This document shows, piece by piece, positions 24,150 through 32,245 of a DNA stretch of 40,804 bases. The translations under genes were made by a program, and so were the position numbers. The stretch is taken from assembly GCF_016862115.1 (NCBI RefSeq), contig NZ_BOMI01000209.1, positions 1 through 40,804 on the forward strand, read 5' to 3'. The notes below the pieces were generated by a model. It searched no databases. It worked only from the letters and a program-made list of their open reading frames with translations, and was not told where the DNA came from. Each line of letters begins with the position of its first letter. The stretch's first letter is position 1. The DNA is from Paractinoplanes deccanensis. Lineage in GTDB: Bacteria; Actinomycetota; Actinomycetes; Mycobacteriales; Micromonosporaceae.

Positions 24150-24938
24150 GTGGTGATGGAGCTCATCGCCGAAGGCGGCCCGTACGCTGCCGCGGACACC
24201 AACAGCGTGCTGGGCAAGGTACGGCTGATCCTCGAGATGTTCGGCCTCGACGACGAGACGCTCAGCCTGTCCGAGCTCGCGCGGCGTACCGGGCTGGCCA
24301 AGGCCTCCGTGCACCGGCTGAGCCAGGAGCTCGTCCGGTGGGGGCTGCTCGAACGCCGTAACGGCGAATACCGTCTCGGCATGCGGCTGTTCGAGATCGG
24401 GCAGCGCGTTCCGCGCCAGCGGATCCTGCGGGATCTCGCCCGGCCGCTGATGGTCGATCTGGTGCACGCGACCAGCGGGACCGTCCACCTCGCCGTGGTG
24501 GACGGTCTCGAGGTGCTCTACCTCGAAAAGGTCAGTAGCGGGAACACCCACGTCAACCATCCGTCGCGGGTCGCCGGCCGGATGCCGCTGCACTGCACGG
24601 CCACCGGTAAGGCGCTGCTCGCTTTCGGCCGTCGAGGGCTGCTGGACGAGGTGATGGCCGCCCCGCTGGCGCGGGTGACGGCGCGCACCACCGTCGCGCC
24701 GGGGTTGCTGGCGCAGGAGCTGGATCGGACCCGTGAGCTCGGCTACGCGACCGAGTTCGAGCAGACACGGCTCGGATACATGAGCGTGGCGATCCCGCTG
24801 GCCGGCGCGACCGGGGTCACGGTGGCGGCGTTGTCGGTCACGGTGCCCCTGTCGCGGTCGAAGGTCGACCTGCTGGCCGGTCAGCTGGGCCTGGTCGGCC
24901 GGCACATGACGAAGCTGCTCAGCGCCGAGGAGATCTGA
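24150..24938 (+). CDS. IclR-family regulator, probable regulator of the catabolic island
   Basis: 262 residues; GTG at 24150, GTG at 24153 and ATG at 24156 are all possible starts. The N-terminal winged helix-turn-helix reads LSLSELARRTGLAKASVHRL, then SQELVRWGLLERRNGEYRLG. The C-terminal effector domain has GRMPLHCTATGKALLAF and the late GYATEFEQTRLGYMSVAIPL, standard for IclR proteins, which usually sense aromatic or short organic acids. It lies in the middle of the catabolic genes directly behind the perfect operator copy, which makes it the best candidate to bind that motif. It is similar along its length to the second IclR at 28812. Convergent with the next gene, 13 bases apart. Confidence 0.92.
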   Translation: MVMELIAEGGPYAAADTNSVLGKVRLILEMFGLDDETLSLSELARRTGLAKASVHRLSQELVRWGLLERRNGEYRLGMRLFEIGQRVPRQRILRDLARPLMVDLVHATSGTVHLAVVDGLEVLYLEKVSSGNTHVNHPSRVAGRMPLHCTATGKALLAFGRRGLLDEVMAAPLARVTARTTVAPGLLAQELDRTRELGYATEFEQTRLGYMSVAIPLAGATGVTVAALSVTVPLSRSKVDLLAGQLGLVGRHMTKLLSAEEI

Positions 24939-24951
24939 GGTCGCCGGCCGG

Positions 24952-25761
24952 TCACGGCCGTGCCCTGAGGAACGCGGTCACCAGGCCGGCGACCTCGGAG
25001 GCCTTCTGCTCCATGAGCGGAATGGTCCCTCCGGCGACGATCGCCACCTCGACATGCGCGGCGCCGGTCAGATGCGCTCGGACCCGCTCGACGTTGGGCC
25101 GGGCGAACGGATCGTCGGCGGCGCCGATGATCAAGGTGGGGGCGCGGACCTCGCCGATGCGGTCCTCGATGACGTAGCGGGCGCAGGCGAGGTGCCCCTC
25201 CATCGGGTCGACGCCCGGGGCCAGCGCGTCCCGGATGAAACGGTCGAGCAGGTCGGGCCGCCCGGCCGGATAGTAGGGCCGCCGCTGTGACCACAGCTCG
25301 GTCAGGTGGGAGCCGTCCTCGGCGGCCGTGGCGACGTCGACCCCGGGCCCGTTCGCGTGCGAATGCCGATACTCCGCATCGGTCCACGGTGGCGAGGAGA
25401 GGATCAGCTCCCGCGCCCGGGACGGGGCGGCGGCGGCCATCTCGATCGCGACGGCGGCCCCGGTGTGGTGGCCCATCAGCGTCGCGCTTTCGATACCGAG
25501 CGCGTCCAGAAGGGCGTACGCCCCGCTGGCCATGGCCTCGATGGTCTGCGGCTTCGGCTGGGGCGCGCTCAGGCCGAATCCGTACATGTCCATCGCGATC
25601 ACCCGCCGTCCGTACGCCAGCAGCGGCTGGACCTCACGGAACTCGTCGTGCGAGCGGGGCGTCTGGTGCAGCAGCAGAACCGCGGGTCCCTCGCCCGCCT
25701 CCGCGTAGTGCATCTGGCCGTAGGTGGTTGTGGCATAGCCTCGGGTGAGCTCAGGCGTCAT
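24952..25761 (-). CDS. Alpha/beta hydrolase with His in place of the nucleophile Ser
   Basis: 269 residues. The fold is clear (VLLLHQTPRSHDEF, VIAMDMYGFGLSAPQ, TLIIGAADDPF), but the nucleophile elbow reads G97-H98-H99-T100-G101, so His99 stands where Ser, Cys or Asp is expected. The catalytic His also seems missing: the usual GGH segment reads VAGGTIPLMEQKASEVAG, with Thr. The acid region is retained. Either the protein uses unusual chemistry, as cofactor-free alpha/beta-fold oxygenases and lyases do, or it is a binding protein. It diverges from the hydratase gene over a region with two operator copies, so it belongs to the same regulon. Confidence 0.85.
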   Translation of the reverse strand: MTPELTRGYATTTYGQMHYAEAGEGPAVLLLHQTPRSHDEFREVQPLLAYGRRVIAMDMYGFGLSAPQPKPQTIEAMASGAYALLDALGIESATLMGHHTGAAVAIEMAAAAPSRARELILSSPPWTDAEYRHSHANGPGVDVATAAEDGSHLTELWSQRRPYYPAGRPDLLDRFIRDALAPGVDPMEGHLACARYVIEDRIGEVRAPTLIIGAADDPFARPNVERVRAHLTGAAHVEVAIVAGGTIPLMEQKASEVAGLVTAFLRARP

Positions 25762-25826
25762 GGCATCCTTCCGGTTCGCGGGTCGGGTGCAGCGTCGTGA
25801 CGCGCGGCGAATCCGGCAAGAACGGT

Positions 25827-25876
25827 GGTTCGTTCACCGGATCGCCGGTGGGGGCGCCGGTTTCGGTGACCGGAAC
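25827..25876. promoter_or_regulatory. Two IclR-type operators in a divergent promoter
   Basis: GGTTCGTTCACCGGATC (25827-25843) and GTTTCGGTGACCGGAAC (25860-25876) lie between the His-type hydrolase (start 25761) and the hydratase (start 25937). The second has good dyad symmetry (GTTTCG, CGGAAC). Their starts are 33 bp apart, about three helical turns. Confidence 0.68.
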
Positions 25877-25936
25877 GCGGCGCTGGGCCGCCGCGCCGTC
25901 ACCCGGCAGCATCGGGCTCGACGGCAGGGGAGCCCA

Positions 25937-26731
25937 ATGAAATCACCAACAGCGGCGGTGGCCCATCGGCTGGACCACGCGCAGCGCACCGGCGTCCCGT
26001 GCGCCCCGGTACGAGACCTGATCGGCGCCACGGACGTCGAGTTGGCCTATCAGGTGCAGCGTGTCGGCGTGCGGCGGCGGATCGACGCCGGCGAGCGCGT
26101 GGCCGGTCACAAGATCGGCCTCACCGCGCCGGTGGTGCAGCGTCAGCTCGGCGTCGACCAGCCCGATTTCGGGGTGCTATTCGACACGATGGACGTGTCG
26201 GACCTCGACGTGATACCGACCGGCGGACTGTTGCAGCCCCGGGTGGAGGCCGAGATCGCGTTCCGGCTCGGCGCGGACCTGGACGGCCCGGACCTGAGCC
26301 CGGCGGCCGTCCGAGCCGCGGTACGGCACGCGGAGGCCGCCATCGAGATCGTGGACAGCCGGATCGCGGGCTGGGACATCAGCATCGCCGACACCATCGC
26401 GGACAACGCCTCGAGCGGCCTGTTCGTGCTGTCCGGCCGGCCGGTGCCGCTCAGCGATTTCGAGCCCGCCGACGTGGTGATGCGGATGACCGTGGACGGG
26501 GCGGCGGCCTCGGCCGGAACCGGCCGGGACTGTCTCGGCGACCCGCTGGCCGCCCTGGCCTGGCTCGCCCGGGCCGCCCGGGATCGGGGTGATCCGCTGC
26601 GGGCCGGCCAGGTGGTGCTCTCCGGCGCCCTGGGCCGGATGGTCCCGGTCGGGCCGGGCGCCCGGGTGCACGCCGAGATCTCGTCACTCGGCCCGGTAGG
26701 CGCGGTTTTCGCGGGGAAGGAAGACTCATGA
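25937..26731 (+). CDS. 2-hydroxypenta-2,4-dienoate hydratase (MhpD family)
   Basis: 264 residues from the ATG at 25937 with AGGGGAG (25926-25932) upstream. Family motifs: GHKIGLTAPVVQRQLGVDQPDFG, PRVEAEIAFRLG with the metal-binding acidic residues, AIEIVDSRIAGWDISIADTIADNASS, and a late AGQVVLSGALGRMVPV. It adds water to 2-hydroxypenta-2,4-dienoate to give 4-hydroxy-2-oxovalerate, the aldolase substrate. Its stop overlaps the acetaldehyde dehydrogenase start by four bases, the usual order for the lower meta pathway. Decarboxylases such as DmpH share this fold; the partner genes favour a hydratase. Confidence 0.92.
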   Translation: MKSPTAAVAHRLDHAQRTGVPCAPVRDLIGATDVELAYQVQRVGVRRRIDAGERVAGHKIGLTAPVVQRQLGVDQPDFGVLFDTMDVSDLDVIPTGGLLQPRVEAEIAFRLGADLDGPDLSPAAVRAAVRHAEAAIEIVDSRIAGWDISIADTIADNASSGLFVLSGRPVPLSDFEPADVVMRMTVDGAAASAGTGRDCLGDPLAALAWLARAARDRGDPLRAGQVVLSGALGRMVPVGPGARVHAEISSLGPVGAVFAGKEDS

Positions 26732-27678
26732 AGGTCGCCGTGATCGGGTCGGGCAACATCGGCACCGACCTGATGATCAAGATTCTGCGGCTCTCCGAGA
26801 CGCTCGACATCGCCGCCATGGTCGGCATCGACCCGGGTTCCGACGGCCTGGCCCGGGCCCGGCGGCTGGGCGTGCCGACGACCGCCGACGGGGTGGACGG
26901 CCTGATCGCGATGGACGGGTTCGCCGATATCGAGCTGGTCTTCGACGCCACCTCGGCGCGGGCCCACCTTGCCAACGACGCCAAGCTGGCCGCCCACGGC
27001 AAGGCAGTGATCGATCTGACGCCGGCCGCGGTCGGGCCGTTCGTCGTGCCGGCCGTGAACCTGGAGCAGCATCTGACGGCCGGCGACGTCCGCAACATCA
27101 ACATGGTGACCTGCGGCGGCCAGGCGACGATCCCGATCGTCGCCGCGGTCTCGCGCGTCGCGCCGGTCCCGTACGCCGAGATCGTCGCGTCCATCGCCTC
27201 GAAGTCGGCCGGCCCGGGCACCCGGGCGAACATCGACGAGTTCACCGAGACCACCGCGCACGCGATCGAGCAGGTCGGCGGCGCCCGCCGCGGCAAGGCG
27301 CTGATCATCCTGAACCCGGCGGAGCCACCGCTGATCATGCGCGACACCGTGCTGTGCCTCGTCGACGCGGCGTCGCCGTCCGTCCGGGACGAGATCCGGG
27401 CCTCGGTCGAGCGGATGGTCGGCGCGGTCGCCCGCTACGTCCCGGGCTACCGGCTCAAGCAGCAGGTGCAGATCAACCCGATTCCGGCCGGCCAGCCGGT
27501 GCACACCCTGGCCGGTTCCGCCCGCGTCACCCACCAGGTGTCCGTCTTCCTCGAGGTGGAGGGTGCCGCGCACTACCTGCCGGCGTACGCCGGAAACCTG
27601 GACATCATGACCTCGGCCGCGGTCGCCGCCGCCGAGCGCATCGCCGCCGTCCGCGCGAGCCGGGAGGTCTCGGCATGA
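26728..27678 (+). CDS. Acetaldehyde dehydrogenase, acylating (MhpF family)
   Basis: 316 residues, ATG overlapping the hydratase stop. NAD-binding motif is VAVIGSGNIGTDLMIKIL; the catalytic Cys129 sits in NINMVTCGGQATIPIVAA. Further family blocks are SKSAGPGTRANIDEFTETTA and YVPGYRLKQQVQINPIP. It converts acetaldehyde, CoA and NAD+ to acetyl-CoA. In known systems it forms a complex with the aldolase and receives acetaldehyde by channelling. Unlike the usual arrangement, a 30-codon frame sits between it and the aldolase gene. Confidence 0.95.
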   Translation: MKVAVIGSGNIGTDLMIKILRLSETLDIAAMVGIDPGSDGLARARRLGVPTTADGVDGLIAMDGFADIELVFDATSARAHLANDAKLAAHGKAVIDLTPAAVGPFVVPAVNLEQHLTAGDVRNINMVTCGGQATIPIVAAVSRVAPVPYAEIVASIASKSAGPGTRANIDEFTETTAHAIEQVGGARRGKALIILNPAEPPLIMRDTVLCLVDAASPSVRDEIRASVERMVGAVARYVPGYRLKQQVQINPIPAGQPVHTLAGSARVTHQVSVFLEVEGAAHYLPAYAGNLDIMTSAAVAAAERIAAVRASREVSA

Positions 27679-27767
27679 CCGCCTGCACCGAGCGGCACCC
27701 GGCCGCACCGGCGGACGGCGTCGCGGGCGAGGGCCAGAAGGGCATGCCTAAGGAGGGCACAGTATGA
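27675..27767 (+). CDS. 30-residue intercistronic ORF between mhpF- and mhpE-like genes (putative)
   Basis: An ATG at 27675 overlaps the dehydrogenase stop (ATGA) and has GGGAGGT (27662-27668) at ideal distance. The frame, MTACTERHPAAPADGVAGEG then QKGMPKEGTV, ends in a TGA that overlaps the aldolase ATG (ATGA). It has no membrane segment, is Pro/Ala/Gly-rich, and resembles nothing I know. It may be a translated spacer that couples the two genes or a small partner of the complex. Strong start context on both sides argues that ribosomes do read it. Confidence 0.45.
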   Translation: MTACTERHPAAPADGVAGEGQKGMPKEGTV

Positions 27768-28777
27768 CCCGCCTGTTCATCCAGGATGTGACCCTCCGGG
27801 ACGGGATGCACGCCGTCCGCCATCGGATGGCGCTCGACGCCGTGGCGAAGATCGTCGGCGCGCTCGACGCGGCCGGTGTGGACGGCATCGAGGTCTCGCA
27901 CGGCGACGGTCTCGCCGGAGGAAGCCTGAACTACGGCCCGGGCTCGCACACCGACCGGCAGTGGCTCGAGGTGGCGGCCGCGAACATCGGCCGGGCCCGG
28001 CTCACCACGCTGCTGCTGCCCGGCATCGGCACGATCGCCGATCTCAAGGAGGCGTACGCGCTCGGCGTCCGCTCGGTGCGGGTGGCCACCCACTGCACCG
28101 AGGCCGACGTGTCGGCCCAGCACATCGCGACTGCCCGCCAGCTCGGCATGGACGTCTCCGGCTTCCTGATGATGAGTCACCTGGCCGAGCCGGCCGTGCT
28201 GGCCGGGCAGGCGAAGCTCATGGAGTCGTACGGGGCGCACTGCGTCTACGTCACCGACTCCGGGGGCCGCCTCATGATGGACGGCGTCCGCGACCGGATC
28301 CGGGCCTACCGCGACGTCCTCGACCCGGCCACCGAGATCGGCATCCACGCCCACGAGAACCTCTCGTTGTCGGTCGCGAACTCCATGGTTGCCGTGGAGG
28401 AGGGCGTCACCCGGGTGGACGCCTCGCTGGCCGGCCAGGGCGCCGGAGCCGGCAACTGCCCGCTCGAGCCGTTCGTCGCCGTGGCGAACCTGCGTGGCTG
28501 GGAACACGGCTGCGACCTGTTCGCTCTGCAGGACGCCGCCGAGGACCTGGTGCGCCCGTTGCAGGACCGCCCGGTGCGGGTCGACCGTGAGACTCTCACC
28601 CTCGGCTACGCCGGTGTCTACAGCTCCTTCCTGCGCCACGCCGAGGTGGCCGCCGAACGGTACGGCATCGACGTGCGCACGATCCTCGTCGAGGTGGGCA
28701 AGCGGGGTCTGGTGGGCGGCCAGGAGGATCTGATCGTGGACATCGCGCTGGACCTCACCACGCATCAGCGTCACTGA
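27764..28777 (+). CDS. 4-hydroxy-2-oxovalerate aldolase (MhpE family)
   Basis: 337 residues, ATG at 27764 with AGGAGGG (27751-27757) six bases upstream. It opens with FIQDVTLRDGMHAVRH, where Arg and Asp are the conserved catalytic and metal residues. The second metal site is GIHAHENLSLSVANS, and the C-terminal part has DASLAGQGAGAGNCPLEPF and GYAGVYSSFLRHAEVAA, all typical. It splits 4-hydroxy-2-oxovalerate into pyruvate and acetaldehyde, the latter going to the dehydrogenase encoded upstream. It ends the lower-pathway operon. Confidence 0.95.
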   Translation: MTRLFIQDVTLRDGMHAVRHRMALDAVAKIVGALDAAGVDGIEVSHGDGLAGGSLNYGPGSHTDRQWLEVAAANIGRARLTTLLLPGIGTIADLKEAYALGVRSVRVATHCTEADVSAQHIATARQLGMDVSGFLMMSHLAEPAVLAGQAKLMESYGAHCVYVTDSGGRLMMDGVRDRIRAYRDVLDPATEIGIHAHENLSLSVANSMVAVEEGVTRVDASLAGQGAGAGNCPLEPFVAVANLRGWEHGCDLFALQDAAEDLVRPLQDRPVRVDRETLTLGYAGVYSSFLRHAEVAAERYGIDVRTILVEVGKRGLVGGQEDLIVDIALDLTTHQRH

Positions 28778-28782
28778 TATAT

Positions 28783-28823
28783 GCCTCCTGGTGGAGGCCA
28801 TGGTACGTACCATGCCTGGCATG
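28783..28823. promoter_or_regulatory. Cluster of three palindromes before the second IclR gene
   Basis: Three perfect dyads follow each other: GCCTCC (28783-28788) with GGAGGC (28793-28798); the 14-bp palindrome ATGGTACGTACCAT (28800-28813); and CATGCC-T-GGCATG (28811-28823). The first would tie up the only Shine-Dalgarno-like GGAGG in RNA; the second is a good candidate operator. They are unlike the 17-bp motif of the rest of the island, so this regulator may have its own target. Confidence 0.55.
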
Positions 28824-29594
28824 GGTCATCCGCGCCCGTACGGTGACGGCCTTGGCCGGGGCGCCGGCAGCGTCCTGGGCAAGGCCCGGCTGATCCTCGA
28901 GGCGTTCGAGATCGACGACGCCCAGGTGTCGCTCTCCGAGCTGGCTCGCCGCACCGGCATCTCCAAGACCACGGTGCACCGCCTCGCCCAGGAACTGCTC
29001 GAGTGGGGCATGCTGGAGCGCTCGGACTCCGACTACCGCCTGGGGATGCGCGCCTTCGAGCTCGGCTCCCGCGTCCCCCGCTTCCGCGTGCTGCGCGACG
29101 CCGTGCGCCCGTACATGCACCAGCTTCATACGCTCACCAAGGAGACCGTGCACCTCGCCGTCCTCGACGGTCTGGAGGTCCTGTTCCTGGAGAAGCTGGC
29201 GGTCGGCCCCCGGGTCGCGCACCAGTCCCGGATAGCGGGGCGGCTGCCGCTGCATTGCACGGCGACCGGCAAGGCGCTGCTGGCGTACTCCTCCCCGGAC
29301 GTCCTCGACGCGGTCCTGGCCCGCCCCCTGGAGCGGCTCACCCCGATGACCATCGTGGTCCCGTCGCTGCTGCGCGAGCAGATCCGCAAGGTCCGCGAGG
29401 TGGGCCATGCCCGGGAGAGCGAGGAGACCGCGATCGGCTACTGCTCGACCGCGGTCCCCTTGTTCGGAAGTAGTGGCGTTCTCCTGGGCGCGGTGTCGGT
29501 CACCGCGCCGACGTTCCGGGCGGACGTCGCGCGCTACGTCCGGGCTCTGACCGCCGTCCGCCGTGAGCTGGCCGCCGGCGACCACCTCAACTGA
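28812..29594 (+). CDS. Second IclR-family regulator
   Basis: 260 residues from the ATG at 28812; GTG 28791, ATG 28800 and ATG 28821 are also in frame and the true start is uncertain, because GGAGG is either too close to or too far from each. HTH: VSLSELARRTGISKTTVHRL, then AQELLEWGMLERSDSDYRLG. Effector domain: GRLPLHCTATGKALLAY, and GHARESEETAIGYCSTAVPL. It is a clear paralogue of the regulator at 24150, with the same lead-in of the VLGKxRLILE type. It may sense a different intermediate or control the neighbouring importer. Its stop lies six bases from the end of the convergent binding-protein gene. Confidence 0.92.
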   Translation: MPGMGHPRPYGDGLGRGAGSVLGKARLILEAFEIDDAQVSLSELARRTGISKTTVHRLAQELLEWGMLERSDSDYRLGMRAFELGSRVPRFRVLRDAVRPYMHQLHTLTKETVHLAVLDGLEVLFLEKLAVGPRVAHQSRIAGRLPLHCTATGKALLAYSSPDVLDAVLARPLERLTPMTIVVPSLLREQIRKVREVGHARESEETAIGYCSTAVPLFGSSGVLLGAVSVTAPTFRADVARYVRALTAVRRELAAGDHLN

Positions 29595-29600
29595 TCGGCG

Positions 29601-30581
29601 TCACTTGGGGGCGTTCTGCGAATACCAGTTCTTCAGCAGTTGCTGGTCGAGGTCGGGCGCCGCGGAGATGAGCTTCTCCTGGACGAAGAAGTCGCCCGTG
29701 CTCTTCGCGCTGCTGACGTCGGTGCCGGTGATGTCGCGAACCGCGAAGTCGATCTGCCCGATGTTCTGCAGTGTCTGCTCGGCCGGAATCTTGACTGCCT
29801 TCTGCGTCGCGTCGGCGGCCCGCTGCGGGTCCTTCGCCACGATGTCACAGGCCTCGGCGATCACCTTGACGATCTTGCCGGCGACGGCCGAGTTGGCGGC
29901 GAGCCACTTCTGATCGGCGTCGATCCACTGAACGTATTTCATGCCGTAGTCGCCGATCGACTCCTTGATCGTCCCGCCCTGCTCGACGCCCTTGCTGATC
30001 CAGGGCTCGAAGACGACGTACGCGTCCACATCGCCGTTGCCGAGCAGGGCCGGGAAGTCCGGCGCGCTGGCGTTGACGAACTTCACCGACGCCCGGTCGA
30101 TGTTCTTGCTCTGCAGGTAACGGGCGGCGGCGAGGGTCATCAGGCCGGGCGCCGTGGCCATCTTCTTGATCTGGCTGACGTCGGTGATTCCCTTGCGCCA
30201 GACCACCTTCAGATATTGCGAGGACTCCTGGAACACCGCCAGCGCCCGCAGGTCGGGTGACTTGGCCATCAGCGTGATGATGGTGGCATCCGAGTTCGCG
30301 GCGAGTTGAGCGACGCCGGCCACCACGGCATTCGTGATCGCCGGGCCGCCCTCGGTCTGTGTCAGCTCCACGTCCAGGCCGGCCTTGTCGAACAGGCCCT
30401 CCTGCTTGGCGAGGAAGAACGGCGCGTACGCGGCGTCGACGCCGACCGCGATCCGCACCTTTGCGGTCGCGCCGGTGGCGGAATCCGCCTTGGCCGCCGG
30501 CCGGGAGCAGCCGGCGAGCAGCAGCGCGCCGACCAATCCCAGTGCGGCCGTCGATCGTCCAAATGTGAACCAAGTGCGCAT
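29601..30581 (-). CDS. ABC transporter substrate-binding lipoprotein, NMT1/SsuA type
   Basis: 326 residues. Signal sequence with lipobox L-A-G-C, Cys25 lipidated; GAAGGG precedes the ATG. The mature protein has KVRIAVGVDAAYAPFFLAKQ, EGLFDKAGLDVELTQTEGGP and AYVVFEPWISKG, the pattern of the NMT1/taurine/nitrate/aromatic-sulfonate family. It captures a small anionic substrate. Position beside the ring-cleavage genes suggests an aromatic carboxylate, as known for phthalate-type importers of actinobacteria; that is inference. It is the last gene of a three-gene operon. Confidence 0.92.
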   Translation of the reverse strand: MRTWFTFGRSTAALGLVGALLLAGCSRPAAKADSATGATAKVRIAVGVDAAYAPFFLAKQEGLFDKAGLDVELTQTEGGPAITNAVVAGVAQLAANSDATIITLMAKSPDLRALAVFQESSQYLKVVWRKGITDVSQIKKMATAPGLMTLAAARYLQSKNIDRASVKFVNASAPDFPALLGNGDVDAYVVFEPWISKGVEQGGTIKESIGDYGMKYVQWIDADQKWLAANSAVAGKIVKVIAEACDIVAKDPQRAADATQKAVKIPAEQTLQNIGQIDFAVRDITGTDVSSAKSTGDFFVQEKLISAAPDLDQQLLKNWYSQNAPK

Positions 30582-30605
30582 GGTGGTGCCCTTCGTTCGC
30601 AGGAT

Positions 30606-31406
30606 CTATACCTTCACGCCGTAACGGCGCAGGAGCCGTCCGGCGCCGATGCGGATCAGCCGGTCGCACACAAAACCGAGCAGGCCGAGGGCGATGATGC
30701 CGACGAAGATCCAGTCGATGCGCCCGTAGTTGCGGGACTGCCAGATCATGGCGCCGATGCCGGTGTCGGCGGCTACGATCTCGGCCGACACGATGGTGAG
30801 GAAGCTGTTGCCCATGGCCAACCGGGCGCCGGTGACGATGTAGGGAATGGCGGCGGGCAGCACGACGGCGTGCAGCAGCTGCCATCGGTTCGCGCCGAGG
30901 CTCGCGGCGGCCCGAAGCTTCGACTCCTCGATCGCCAGCACGCCGGCGATCGTGTTGATGGTGACGATGAAGACCGACGTGTAGAAGATGAGCACGATCT
31001 TCGACATCTCACCGATGCCGAACCAGACGATCGCGAGCGTGACGAACGCGATCGGCGGGATGAACCGGAAGAACTCGATGTACGGGTCGAGCAGCCGGCG
31101 GATCGCCGGGACCCGGCCCATGAGGATGCCGATCGGACCGCCGACCACGACGCCCAGCGCCCAGCCGAGCAGGATGCGACGTGTCGAGGCAAGCACGGAC
31201 TCGCCGAGCGAACCGTCCTTGGCAAGGTCGATCCCGGCTCGCAGCGTCTCCGCCGGCGACGCGACCAGCGCCGAGCCGTACCACCAGGCGACCGCCGTCC
31301 AGACGGCGAGGCCGGCGGCGAGGGTCACCACGGTCCAGGCGACACCCCGGAAACGCCATCGGCGGGCGGGCACGGCGCTCACCGGACGTTCCGCCACGGC
31401 GGTCAT
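30606..31406 (-). CDS. ABC transporter permease, SsuC/TauC type
   Basis: 266 residues with about six transmembrane segments, starting with AWTVVTLAAGLAVWTAVAWW. The EAA-like loop is LRAAASLGANRWQLLHAVVL followed by PAAIPYIVTGARLAMG. These permeases act as homodimers with one ATPase pair. The start overlaps the ATPase stop by four bases, and the binding-protein gene follows 24 bases after its stop. Confidence 0.93.
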   Translation of the reverse strand: MTAVAERPVSAVPARRWRFRGVAWTVVTLAAGLAVWTAVAWWYGSALVASPAETLRAGIDLAKDGSLGESVLASTRRILLGWALGVVVGGPIGILMGRVPAIRRLLDPYIEFFRFIPPIAFVTLAIVWFGIGEMSKIVLIFYTSVFIVTINTIAGVLAIEESKLRAAASLGANRWQLLHAVVLPAAIPYIVTGARLAMGNSFLTIVSAEIVAADTGIGAMIWQSRNYGRIDWIFVGIIALGLLGFVCDRLIRIGAGRLLRRYGVKV

Positions 31407-32245
31407 GCCGCCGCTCGTTCCGGGTCGATACCCTGGGCGCGCAGCGAGATGCGGACCTCCTCGCTGATGTCCGCACGCAGCCGGCTCCGCAGCTCCGCGA
31501 AGCCGGCGCTGCTCTCCTGACGCGGCCGGGGCAGGTCGACCTCATAGGAGCTCTTGACCCGGGCGCTGGGGCCCGCGGTCATGACCACCACCCGGTCGGC
31601 CAGCAGGATCGCCTCGTCGATGTCGTGGGTGACGAAAAGGACGGTGCTGCGGTGGGCCCGCCAGATCCGGTCCAGCTCCTGTTGCATCACCTCGCGGGTC
31701 TGCGCGTCCAGCGCGCCGAACGGCTCGTCCATCAGCACCACCCTGGGCTCGTTGGCGAGCACCCGCGCGATCTGCACCCGCTGGCGCATGCCGCCGGACA
31801 ATTGGCTCGGGTATCGGCCGGCCGCGTGACGCAGCCCCACCAGACCGAGGTATTCGTCGACGATCTCGCGCTGCCGCGCCTGCGCGACACTGCGCATGCG
31901 CGGTCCGAAAGCGACGTTTTGCCGTACCGTCAGCCAGTCGAACAGCGCGTCGCTGTTCTGGAACACCACTCCACAGTCAGGGCTGGGAGAGGCCACTTCC
32001 CGGCCACCCAGCCAGATACGGCCGTGGTTCGGTGCCACGAAGCCGGCCAGCGCCATCAGGACGGTGGACTTGCCGCAGCCGCTGGGTCCGAGCAGGCAGA
32101 TGAACTCGCCTTCGGCTATCTCGAGGTCGATACCGCTGACCGCCTGGAACGCGCCGAACCCGATGCCCACATCCTCGAGAACGATGCCCGAGTCGCGGAC
32201 CGGCGGCGAGTCGCCGGACATCGCTACGTCGAAGTTGCTTGTCAT
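31403..32245 (-). CDS. ABC transporter ATP-binding protein, SsuB/TauB type
   Basis: 280 residues. Walker A is residues 53-61 (GPSGCGKST), the Q-loop is VVFQNSDALFDWLTVRQNV, the signature is LSGGMRQRVQIAR, and Walker B is VVLMDEPFGALD with the H-loop in LFVTHDIDEAI. It powers the importer with the permease and binding protein downstream. First gene of the operon; a 17-bp IclR-type operator lies 43 bases upstream of its ATG, linking uptake to the catabolic regulon. Confidence 0.94.
   Translation of the reverse strand: MTSNFDVAMSGDSPPVRDSGIVLEDVGIGFGAFQAVSGIDLEIAEGEFICLLGPSGCGKSTVLMALAGFVAPNHGRIWLGGREVASPSPDCGVVFQNSDALFDWLTVRQNVAFGPRMRSVAQARQREIVDEYLGLVGLRHAAGRYPSQLSGGMRQRVQIARVLANEPRVVLMDEPFGALDAQTREVMQQELDRIWRAHRSTVLFVTHDIDEAILLADRVVVMTAGPSARVKSSYEVDLPRPRQESSAGFAELRSRLRADISEEVRISLRAQGIDPERAAA

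Noticed and set aside
30590..30606. Possible further operator copy, CCTTCGTTCGCAGGATC
   Set aside because: It resembles the 25827 copy but breaks the CG core on the right, and lies between two genes of one operon over the ribosome-site region.
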